Assembly: GCA_003013855.2 (NCBI GenBank)
Contig: ML058492.1
Location: 3,441,365-3,505,364 of the forward strand
Reading direction: 5' to 3'
DNA: 64,000 nucleotides
DNA from: Liriodendron chinense
Lineage: Eukaryota > Streptophyta > Magnoliopsida > Magnoliales > Magnoliaceae
Part shown: in pieces, positions 12,601-24,600 of the stretch
Layout: the number at the start of each line of letters is the position of its first letter
Position numbering within the stretch: the stretch's first letter is position 1
Notes under the pieces: model-generated
The model's database searches: none
What the model was told of the DNA's origin: nothing
The model's input: the letters and a program-made list of their open reading frames with translations, nothing else
Position numbers and translations under genes: made by a program

Positions 12601-15600
12601 CAATAACACTTATACACCCTTTAGTTGTTGGCATTACCCTTAAGAAGGCATATTTCACAAATAGAGGTCCCAATTTATCTTTCAATGGTCGGTGGTCCTA
12701 ACTCCTAACACTTGAACAAAACACACATCCAAATTTTACGGGAGGAACAATAAATAAGGGGAGATCCAATTTTAAAATCTTTAGCTATTTCTAAGGAGGG
12801 GAGTTGGCATCCCATTGGCTATATTGAGCACTGCCTCACTGCAACATATCTTAGGAACCATCATCCTTATCATAGCGGATTTAGCAACCTCTAGAAGATG
12901 ACGATTTTTCTGCTTGGCAATGATATTTTGTTGAAGGTTATATAGACAAGAAGTCTGGAATTCTATGCCATGTTCACAAAAGTAACTTTGTGAGTCATGA
13001 CCTAGATAATGTATAATCGAATTTGTACGGTTAGATTTGTGTATTAGAGTAATCCACGTATTCTATTGATTTTGGATTCTCAGAATCGAGGTTCCCTAGC
13101 CACTTTCTAGGTATTTCGAGTCTGAGTACGGGTATATGCGCCTAACAATTCAGAAAAGTTTCTAGTGATGCCTGAGTACATAAATACCCGAGTTGGCGAA
13201 AATCTGGGGTGTTACACAATTATTTTGGACCAACACTGAGCGGAAGATGGAGAGACGTGGTGAGGAGCCTGTCACAGTATGGGCTGAGATGAAAGAAATC
13301 CTTCAAGAAAAATATCTCCCACTCTCTTATTGCGAGAGACTTTTAGACCAGTGGCAGTCCCTTAGGCAGGGAACGATGCTCGTGATGGATTACATCTTTA
13401 AGTTTGAAGAATATATGATGCGGTGTAACGTCGAGGAGCATCCCTCAGTGACCCTGTCTCGTATCAGGACACGTCTTCGACCTGAACTTAGGCGTGAGCT
13501 CATTCCTCATGCTTTCGGCTCTTTAGAACAAGCCTACCTAAGGGTAGAAGAACTAGAATTATATCATTGCAGCCGACCATGAAGGGGTTTGGTTCCTGTG
13601 ATTCCAATGTTAAGGTTACTCCCTAGGGAGCTAAGCCTAACTCTGGGAACCAGTCCAGAGCCCCAACTAGTACTTCAACCATTGACAAGGACGTTAAGGG
13701 TAAAGGTCTAGCCAGTACTAGTTTAAGGGGAGACGAGTAGACGCGTTGCTATCATTGCCGCGGCTATGGTCACTTCGCAAGCAAATGCCCTTCAAAAGAG
13801 TAGAACAAGACTTTCGTGATTGATGAGTTGGATGAGGATACACAGGGCGAGTGCGAAGAAGAAGACTATCAGCCCGAGATTGGTGCTAGCGACAAGGAAG
13901 TTGAAGAAATTGAGACCGCACCACTTGCAGTTGTTAGATTCGCCCTAGCTCAAGCCAAAGAATCTGATGATTGGCTTAGGGATATGATTTTTTATACCTA
14001 TGCCAAATGTGGCGAAAAGAACTGCAAGGTGATTGTTGACAATGACAGCTGTACGAATGTGGTCTCCACTAGCACTTTAGATCGTTTGGGCTTGAAAGTC
14101 GAGCCACACCCTCAACTCTATAGAGTTTCTTGAGTTGATGCGTCTTTTATTTCGGTTTTCCAACGTTGTCTCATTCCTATCCAGTTTGGATCTTATAAAG
14201 ACAAGCTGTGGTGCGACGTGGTGCCCATGGATGTTGGTTACATCATCTTGGGTAGACCTTGGCTATATGATTTGGATGTGACACTAATCAGTCACTCGAA
14301 TATGTGTACCTTTATGCACGGGGGTAAGAAAATTAAACTGAGCCCTCTCCCGCCCAAGAGCACCTAGGAAAAGGCGGACACGAAGAAGCAAGATATCCCA
14401 AAATGGTTACATATCGGTCGATACGTAACGGTAATGGTCATAACCGTTATGTGTTACGAGATCGAAACGGCCGTTACAGAAAAAACAGGTTGTAACAGTT
14501 TTTTCAGAAAATAAAAAAGGGCCGTAACTGTTACGGACCGTATCGTAACGGTAACAGTGGTGGCCGTTACGGCCACCGTTACCGTTATGGAACACCTTGC
14601 CATGAAGGGTGATCCTGGAGTTGCGAGGAAATCAAAACCTAAGTCCCTCCACATAATCAATGCAAAAGAGTTTGAGCAGGAGACTAAGGCAGATTCAGAA
14701 GTGTATGCCCTTGTGGCTAGAGAGGTTACACCCCAGATTAGTGTAGAGTTGCCCCGTGAGGTGATTCTGCTCATGGAGGAATTTAGTGATGTATTTCCTG
14801 ATGACCTCTCGAATGAACTCCCACCCATGCGAGACATTCAACATGCCATTGATCTTGTCCCGGAGTCAACTCTAGCGAACCTTCCTCATTATATAATGAA
14901 TCCCGCGGATTATGCTGAGTTAAAGAAGCAAGTTAATGAGCTCCTAAAGAAAGGTTTCATTTAGGAAAGTATGAGTCTGTGCGCCGTGCCTGCCCTTCTC
15001 ACGCCCAAAAAAGATGGCACGTGTGTGGACAGTAGGGCCATCAATAAAATCATGGTCATGTATCGTTTTCCCATACCGCGACTTGATGATATGTTGGACA
15101 TGATGGCCAATGCCACAATCTTTTCTAAGATAGACCTCAAGAGCGGGTATCACCAATTATGTATTCACCCAAGAGATGAATGGAAGGTTGCCTTCAAGTA
15201 GGGCTGTAAATGGTCAGGTTCGGGGCGGGTTTAGCCAAAACCAGACCCGCCCATTTACTAAACGGGTCTGGGTCTAAATTTTAGACCCAGACCCTTTTAC
15301 TAAATGGTCGGGTCTGGGTCGGGTCCGAGTCAACCCATCAAACCCATTTATAAATGGGTTCGGGTCTAGTAGAGGGAGATTCACCCAGACCCATTTATAA
15401 ATGGGTCGGGTCTAATGGGTCCGGGTTTGGATCAAGTATGCAAGCATTTTCCAAGGCTTAAAACCGGGTCTGGACAGGTTTGGGCTGGACGAGTCCCTTG
15501 AAACATAGACTAAACCCGCCCACTTACTAAATGGGGTCGGGTCAGGTCGGGTCGGGCCTAATATAAAGGAAACCAGACCTAGACTCGTTTAGCAACTGGG

Positions 15601-18600
15601 TCTGTTCCTGGACTCAGACCCGTACCATTTAACAAATGGGTTGGGTCTGGGCCAGGTCTATAAGGGTTGGGTCCGGGTACCCCATCGGGTCCGCTGACCC
15701 ATTTACAGCCCTACCTTCAAGACGAAGGATGGGCTATACGAGTGGTTAGTCATGCCTTTTGGCTTGACCAATGCTCTGAGTACGTTTATGAGGGTGATGA
15801 CCCAAGTGTTGAGACCATTCATGGGAAAGTTCCTGGTAGTGTATTTTGATGACATCCTTATTTATAGTACTTCCAAGGAACAACATCTCCACCACTTGAG
15901 GTAGGTCTGCGGGATCCTTAGGGCAAAAAAGTTATATGCTAACCTAAAGATATGTTCGTTCATGTCTGATAGTGTTATCTACTTAGGATTCATCGTGTCG
16001 TCTGAGGACATGTCTGCGGATCCCGAGAAAGTTAAGGCTACAGTAAGTTGGCCTGAACCGCGGAACATTCATGAAGTGTGTAGCTTTCACGGCCTAGCTA
16101 TCTTCTATAGGCGGTTCATTAAAGGCTTCAGTTCCATCATGGCTCCCATCACTGATTGCATAAAGAAGGGAGAGTTCCAATGGACTAATGTAGCCTCTAA
16201 GGCGTTTAAGGAGATCAAAAGTAAGATGATTGAGGCTCATGTCATGCAACTTCCTAACTTTTCTAAAGTCTTCGAGGTTGCGTGTGATGCGTCAGGCGTA
16301 AGTATAGGGGGAGTAATTAGGTAGGAGGGACATCCCTTTGCTTATTTTACCAAGAAGCTAAATGAGGCAAAGCAAAGGTACTCTACCTATAACAAAGAGT
16401 TTTATATAGTAGTGCAATCATTGTGCCATTGGTGACATTATCTTTTACTGCAAGAATTTGTCATGTTTTCTGACCACGAGGCTTTACGTTACCTTAACTC
16501 CTAAAAGAAACTAAACCCAATGTATGCCAAGTGGGTCCAATTTCTTGAGGAGTACACTTTTGTTCTAAAGCACAAGGCCAGGGTTGAGAACAAACCAACC
16601 GATGCCCGTAGTCGTCAAGTGGTGCTACTCCAATCCATGAGTGTAGAAGTCATTGGGTTTGAGCAACTGAAAGAAGAATATTATGCTTGCCTAGATTTTT
16701 TAGAGGTGTATGCATCATTGTTAGGTGATCAGTTGAGGAATGATCGTGGGTTTGTCATAATTGATGAGTTTTTATTTAAAGGTGACAGACTCTGCATTCC
16801 CCGCACTTCCCTTCGTGACTTCCTAGTTTGGGAGTTTCATGCTGGCAGGATAGCTGGTCATTTTGGCAGGGACAAGACTCTCGCCCTTGTTGAGGATAAA
16901 TTCTATTAGCCAAGTTTCAAGCGAGATGTAGCCAAAATTATAAGGCAATGTAGGACTTGTCGCCTAGGCAAAGCAGAAAAGGTAGAATATTAAGTTATAT
17001 AAGCCTCTGCCAGTACCACACACCGCGACTTCACATTAGTATGAACTTCGTGCTTGGGCTTCCTAAGACTATTAAGAAGCACGATTCCATCTTCGTGGTC
17101 TTGGACCATTTTTCTAAAATGGCTCACTTTCTCCCATGCTCTAAAACGTTAAATGCCTCCAATATTGCGATGATTTTCTTTGGGGAGGTGGTTTGTTTGC
17201 ATGGTGTGCCACAGTCCATTGTGTTTGATAGAGATGTGCTCTTTATGAGCTATTTTTGGAAGACATTGTGGCACATGATGGGATAAACTTCAGTTCTTGT
17301 CGGCATACCATCCTCAGACTGATGGTCAGATAGAGGTAGTGAATAGAACTCTTGGTAATTTGTTACGTTGCCTTGTGGGAGATCATATTAGGACTCGGGA
17401 TGCAGTGTTACCTGTAGCTGAGTTTGCATATAACAGTTCTGCTAATAGGTCCATAGGCATGAGTCCATTTGAGGTCGTTCATAGTTCCAAGCCTAGGAAG
17501 CCTATAAATCTCGTACCCATGTCCATCTCTCATCGTCCATCAGAGTCTGCAGATGCATTCACATGACACATTCATGATTTGCATAATGAGATCAGAAAAT
17601 GGATCAACGCAATTAATGAAAAATATAAAATTACTGCTGACTCTCATTGTAGATTTAAAGAATTTCAGGTGGGTGACTATGTCATGGTTCGCATAAAGCC
17701 TGAGCGGTTTCCACCAGGAACCGTGAAAAAGTTACATGCCTACAGTGCAGGTCCTTATAAAATCATGAGGAGATTGGGCTCTAATACGTATGTGGTGGAT
17801 CTTCCATCTGATATGGGCGTTAGCTCCACATTCAATGTGAAAGACCTTGTGTCTTGTGACAGACCCACAACCTTATCCCCTGGCCTTCCTACCGACCCTC
17901 ACCTTGTTCCAAATGATGCTGACCCTGACCCTGCCCACAGTTCCTGGCCCTTGCGTGGCCCTTCTTCCCAATCTTTACCTTCTCCATCATCTGTACCTGG
18001 TCGAAGAGGAGATGGAAGATATTCTAGATCACGAAGTGGTCTCCACCTGCCATGGAGGATATCAGAAGTACTTGGTCAAGTGGAAGAATAGGCCGGAACT
18101 GGACAACACGTGGATCACAGAGTCAAAGTTTCAATGTTTGGACCAAGATCTCCTCAAGCGCTTCTACAGTCATACTTCGCCAGTGGTGAATTTTCAGTCG
18201 GGGAGAGTTGATGAGAACATTAGAGCACCATCCTGTCGCGTCTATCAGTGGAGGAGGAAGACCCCGACTGAGGCCCTAGTCTGATTATGGTTGGACGATT
18301 ACTATGTGGGGCCCAACGAGCTGCATTGAAGACCCTACATGCATGGTTCGTGCATCTGGAAGACCCCATACTAGGAAGATGCATTTTGGTTGCGTTTATG
18401 GAAGATTTCGACCGTTGGATTGCGTCCATTGGTCCATCGGACCATTAGATCACGGCGATCGGGGGTCACTGAACCACTTGGACCATCAGATTTGAGACGA
18501 TTTGGATCCCCTTTTTTATTTCGTAGTTTTAGAATTTTTTTTTGGACATGATGAACGCTTTAGATTGATTATTAGTGTTTTAGTTTGTTTAATTTTGAGT

Positions 18601-21600
18601 GGGCCACATTTTTCTAGACTTGGAGTGACAATTTTGTAAATTTGAGAATTTGGAAATATAAAAGCTCAAGGGGGAGGGGACGTCCAAGTCCAATGCCCTT
18701 ATTTTAGAGAAAAGAAAAGAGAAAATCTCTTCCATGGTTTTGTGAGAATACCTCTTTGCATCTCTAGTGATTGGAGAGGGTGTGAGACCCTTGTGGAGTG
18801 ACTCCACAGGTATCTGTTCTTCGTTCCCTTCGATTCAAGGTAGGTATCTCTTATTCTTTCTCTCATCTCATCTCTTCTTCTCTTCTCTCTCTTCCTTTAT
18901 TCTTCTATCTAATCCAACACATCTCTCCCTCACTGTACCCACGCCCCACTCACACATGCACGTGCGTCTGTACAGACAGCCACGCGTGGGTCCCTTTTCT
19001 CCTTTTCCCCCCTTTGTTTCTTCCCAAAACCCTAACCCTTAAAACCCCCAAATCCCCCTTCTCAAAACCCCAAATCTAAAACCCTAATTTCTCCCAATTT
19101 CTTCCAATCCTAAACACTAGATTTTCCAATCCCCCAAATCCAACCATCCAAACCCTAATTCCCTCTAATCCAAGCCCTAATCCTTAACCTTAGATTACTT
19201 TCAAAATTCTGTAACCACCCTATAACAACTGTTCGGCCTTGTACTTTATAATTTCCTTAACTTGGCGCATGTTTTATACATGAATGTGGATGAACCCTAC
19301 GCAAGATGGGAGTCCTACCTCCCATAGGGCCTTTCTCATCCTTATTTTATAGTTCCGTGCATTGTGGGATGTTTGTGGCCTGGATTTATGCATTGGTACA
19401 AACCTTTTTTTTTGTGTGTGTGTGTGTGGTAGAAAAGCATAATTTTAATGTTCTAATTGCTTGATGTGAAACGTTTCGTGATCTTGCTACTTCATGCTAG
19501 TTTAGGCCATTCGTCCTACATCACTAAAGCATCTCCAATGCAATTGAGATAAATTTCATCCTGGTTGTTACCATTAAGAGGAATTATTGGGTTCTATCTC
19601 CTAATACATCAGTACATGAACAGTGTCCTGATGTTCGCAGTCTGTATAGGTGGGGCCCAGGGTTTTGTTATCCAAACTGTTGATCTGATGGGCTCCATGT
19701 GTATAGGGATGCCCAAAAAGCCCCAAGTTGGAACCTCATAACCATTGGGACAGTGGCCTGCAAATAGACAATTAAGAAAAATACAATTCTTTGGAAAAGA
19801 AGCCAAAATTGGATGGCTTGGGTGTTCTAATCTTGATGGGTTTTTTTTTTTTTTTGCCAATCTCCGTCCATTGTGGGGCCTATAGGATCAACATTTTTGA
19901 TCCCTGAACTCTAGGCCTTGGTTGTACAGAATGGACACATCAGGGCACTTGGTTGTACAGAATGGACAACATTTTTGATCACCATTGTGGGGCCTATAGG
20001 ATCAACATTTTTGATCCCTGAACTCTAGGCCTTGGTTGTACAGAATGGACACATCAGGGCACTTATTCATGTTCGTTCCTATACCATTTGCGACCCTCCC
20101 CCGCTCTATGCACACCACATGCATGCACATGTACATCAAGTGCCAAGGACATGGAGCTCACAGGGCCCAAAGATAAACAGATTGGAGGATAGATACCAAC
20201 GTTTTAAAGCCTGGATCAGATGACTGAACATGTTTGGACCATAACCAGTTACATGAATGTGTTGGGCCACCAATAACTGATCCATTTGTTTTGTCTAATC
20301 CAACCAGACAGGCCATCTGTGTGGTGTTTTTTTAATGGGTAAAATTGTAGGGTTGACTCAAACTCACTGCCTCCTACTTGGTAATACATGCCCATCCACT
20401 ATGCTAAAAATGCTCTGTTTTATGATACATTTTATTTGACCTCCTATGACTGAACCTGTTTGGACAGCAACCAGTCTCATGAATGTGCTGGGCCACCAAT
20501 AACTGTTCCAGGTGTTTGATCTAATCCAACCAGACAGGCCAAGTGTGTGCGCGCTCGTGCGCGTGTCCGTGTGTTTTCAATGGGTAAAATTGTAGGGTTG
20601 ACTTAGTTGCGATTCACTAGTTTGAAGATAAAGAGAGTTAGAGCAAGAAGGGAAAGGAAAAGAGAAGGAGAAGATGAAAGAGGAGAGGAGCTTGGTAAAA
20701 GGTTATTGTGTGTTAGTGCTCAAGAAGCCTTAACACTCACTTTTATTATATAACAAATACTTACATAGTCTGCAGGAGTACACAAAATGGAACACATGCA
20801 AACAGAAAAATAAATACATTTAGCTCTCTCTATACTCTCCCTCAAGTTGGAGGCGCATCGATGTTAATCATGCCCAACTTGCCAACAAGACAATGTAGAT
20901 GATCCCTAGTGAGCGGCTTAGTAAGAAGATCAGCTAGTTGCCCGTTGGATTGAATAAATGGTGTAATAATTTCTTTAGATGCAACTTTTTCCCAAACAAA
21001 ATGGCAATCAACTTTAGTGTGCTTCGCGCGCTCATGGAAGACAAGATTACTTGCAATGTGAATAGCAGCTTGATTATCACAATGAAGAGAAATGGGGCTA
21101 GGAGGAGGATAGCCTAGCTCCTGTAGAAGCATGCAGAGCCACATCAATTCACATGTCATATGTGCCATGGCCCTATACTCAGCTTCAGCAGAAGATTGTG
21201 CAACCACCAATTGCTTCTTACTTTTCCATGTGATAAGATTCCCACCCAAGAACGTACAATAGCCAAATGTCGAGCAACGATTATGAGAGCTACTTGCATA
21301 ATCAGTGTTAGAGTAGCCAGAAAGCTAGAAATGCCCATGTGACTGAAAAAACAATCTTATGCCGAGAGCAGATTTAAGATATCGAAGAATGCGGTATATG
21401 AAAGTAAGATGCGTTGTGCAAGGGGCATGCATGAATTGACTGACCACTCTCACGACATATGATAACTCTAGCCGGGTAATAGTCAAATAGATTAGATGAC
21501 CAACCATTCAACGATACATGCCAGGATCAGAAAGAGGTTCACCATCATCAGGATTAAGCTTCTGGGTAGGATCCATTGGAGTTGTAGCGAGTTTACATCC

Positions 21601-24600
21601 TAACACGCCGGTCTCTGTCAAAAGGTCAAGAGCATACTTACGTTGAGATAACACCATTGCAGATTTCGATCGAGCAACTTCAATACCCAGGAAGTATTGA
21701 AGAGCCCCAAGATCTTTAATCTCAAACCTAGTTTGGAGGAAAGCTTTGACTTCCTCCATTCCAATGGTGTCACTTCCAGATAGCACGATATCATCAAGAT
21801 ACACTATGACCACTATGATTCCCGTCATCCTGCGACAAATGAATAGGGAGTGATCTGCATGACTTTGAATAAAGCCAAACTCAAGAAGAGCATGACTAAA
21901 ATTTTCAAACCAAGCACAGGGGGATTGTTTGAGACCATGGATAGCCTTTTTTAATCGACACACAAGATGGGAACCATGGGAGGCAAAGAAACCAGGAGGC
22001 TGAGTCATATATACTTCTTCGATAAGGTCCCCGTGCAAGAATACATTCTTCATATCAAGTTGGAAGAGAGGCCAGTATAGGTTAATTGCCAACGAAATCA
22101 CCACCCAAACATAATTGAGTTTAGTTATTGGAGAGAACGTGTCAAAGTAGTCCACGCCATAGGTCCGAGTATAGCCCTTGGCAACCAGTCAAGCCTTATA
22201 GCGATCAATCGAGTCATCTAGGAGATGCTTGATGGTGTAGACTGACCCATCTACAACCAATTGGTTTGTGATCGGTATAAAGGCATAAGCTCCCAAGTAT
22301 GGCTTTTCTCCAGGGCCTGCATTTCTTCCATCATCGCCTTGGTCCAGTCAAGACTACGCATGGCATCTTCCACGGTACAGGGAATGCTAGAAAATGAAAC
22401 TGAGGCTGCAAAAGACTGGAAAGAAAGTGAAAGATATTGATCATATCACAATATTATCATTATCACAGCATGGGCAATATCGTGACCACAATCTTTTGTT
22501 TCCTTTTTAATTATCAACGATTTCTTAACAAAATATCACGTGTTGTCGATATTGTGAAATATCGGTAGATATTTAGATGGATGGTTGGATGAATAAATGG
22601 GATGGAAGGGATGGTTGGACTGGTTTCTTATGACAACACATGCTTTTAGGCCCCTGTTAAATGGAAACTTATAATGTATGCATTCTTTTTGCAATTTTTT
22701 TATTCCTAACTAAATATGCAAATATGTGTATTTTAGCATCCCCTGAAGTTTCACTGAAAAAATCCACCTTTTTCCCCATGTTTCCCCACATTTCCGGTTA
22801 TTGATGATTTTATCAATGATATCAATATTGTTTCTGTATCCCTGACCAAAGAAACTTGTAGCGATATCGATACTTCAAACACTGGACGTCCTAACATGAG
22901 TTGACACAATAGATGTATGGAGTGGATGTCACATAGTCATCTGGGTGGACCCCATAGAGCTTTTATCTCATGATCTCCTTAGATGTTACATGCGTCTTAT
23001 TAGGGAAGAGGAGAGAGCGGTACAGTCTAATGCATTAAAAGAAGTGAAAGGAAGCGGATGTAATCTATGTCCTGCCTTGTGTGGTAAAATCTGAACTATT
23101 CCCCTGCCAAGCAGCTACATTTTTACACAAATTTACCCTCCCTTGACCAATGTTGTGAAGACTAATTGCAATGACAAAAATGTCCAAAGCAATTGACATT
23201 ATATATAGTACAGGTAGTTCACATAGATGTTAGTGGCAGATGGGTCAACCTGTATTTGGCAGGTTTGGGCTAATCTGCTCACAGGAACAGGTCGGGGGGT
23301 CTGGTTTGGGTTTTAAAACATTGTAAAATGGTTAGGAAAACCAACCAATCTGATTCCACCAACCTGTCTGAGTTCACCCCATTACTAGCTGTTTGCCAAA
23401 CAATCTGCCATCGTATTTCCTTTCATGAGTATTGATATGGATAGGTCACCAAATTATTTGATAAGTAGATCAAGGAATATTGTTTTGGGGGAACATCCAC
23501 CATCTTTGAGCATGCAAGGGGATGGCATATGTTATTGCATTTATCCGAATTTTCCATGTAATCAGAGGTTCTTCTGTGTCCAAAGAATGCAAGTTCTCCC
23601 AATGCCTTCATCTCTTAGTTATAACACCCTGAAGGTATTTTGAGGTTAGTCTTGACCATTAGACACGAGTTTATGGTTGCTGTCATGTTATAAATTTGGC
23701 ATGAGGTAGCACAACGTGGGCAAATGGTAATTTGCTTTGGGTGCCCAATATTGGAGTGTCAGCATCAGTAAAACATATTAATAGTGGCATTGGATTTGGT
23801 GACGATGAAGAGTTAAATATACCAGACTTCTATATTTGTTTAGACATCGGAATACGTTACTTTTGCTTTTCCTTGTTCAGTGTCTTCATATAGATATGTT
23901 ATTCCTAATATGTTCATTGGTACTTGATGTTTTAAGTACATAATTGGGACTTCTCTGTTGCACGTGCTGTTTTGCAGTGAAGAAGGCAAGATAAGGAAGA
24001 TTTTGAAGGCAGAGCCCCTTCCAGATGGCTCTGGCCACTTCTTTAATCTTAGTAATTCTTTTTTCCTTAACTTGTATGGTAATATTTTATGGATGCTTTC
24101 TTTCTCCTCACCAGCAGCATAACATAGATGCATTGAATTTGGTTCCTTTTCTGTGATACCCTCTATGATTTTTTGAGGAACCACTATTTACACCCATCTG
24201 TATTCTAAGGAAAAAACTATGACACTCCGGCACTCCGGCAGAGCATGGTGGATGATATGCAAGCATCTAGAAATTATTTAGGGAGCGTGTTTTAATGGGC
24301 ACCAAATTCACGAACTTGGCAAAATTTTAATTGACAAATTCATGATTCATGTAATTAAATGTTTGGTTTAGCCTTAATTCACGGACTGCCCTATTAACAA
24401 AATGGCCATAAATCATGAACTTAGCAATTAAATAAAAGTTAAAATTCCCCAATTCACGAAGTTAGTTAAGCAAGGGCTTCCCCAACCCCAGGGTTTAGCT
24501 TGAGAATGGCTCCCAATCCCCACCCTCCACAAAATGTCCATTTTTGCAACCATTTTCAAATGGTTATAATCATTTGATTTGTCAAAGAGGAAGAAAGCCT

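Larger units (their letters stand above)
9770..13015 (-). pseudogene. Ty1/copia retrotransposon relic, antisense, split by an A element
   Basis: Read on the - strand it runs integrase end (about 13010-12640), the integrase/RT linker with VTFFENV (12540-12610), RT C-terminus with FISQRKC and RDPGMY (11711-11301) and RNase H (10216-9800) with DNQAAIHIAS and the FTKSL-like tail. It finishes at a purine-rich tract, GAGGGGGAGAGTAGG, near 9773-9790. Many frameshifts and stops are present. Family A copy 3 (10217-11209) sits between the RT and RNase H parts. It lies antisense inside the WHIRLY intron. Confidence 0.78.
13060..18284 (+). mobile_element. Ty3/gypsy chromovirus-type retrotransposon, decayed, internal region
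   Basis: Order gag - zinc knuckle - protease - RT - RNase H - integrase - chromodomain, all on the + strand, which is the order of plant chromoviruses (Tekay/Reina/CRM group). The frame is broken by several stops (13738, 14962, 16322, 16433, 16502, 16907), nearly all explained by single C-to-T or G-to-A changes. Two insertions interrupt it: a C-like palindromic block (about 14400-14600) and a hAT-like element (15199-15713). The left LTR is not clear and the element may be 5'-truncated; the sequence after 18284 may be its right LTR. It lies in sense orientation in the WHIRLY intron. Confidence 0.88.

Noticed and set aside
14454..14837. 127-codon - strand frame spanning a palindromic block
   Set aside because: Made of the C-like palindromes and antisense gypsy pol.
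17579..18284. Host chromodomain protein gene
   Set aside because: The chromodomain directly follows integrase in the gypsy element and is the usual chromovirus tail.
18767..19079. Overlapping + strand open frames rich in Ser, Leu and Phe
   Set aside because: They come from pyrimidine-rich leader-like sequence with AAACCCTAA words. No motif.
19020..19180. Telomere-like AAACCCTAA words
   Set aside because: Scattered and irregular, not a tandem array of the plant telomere unit.
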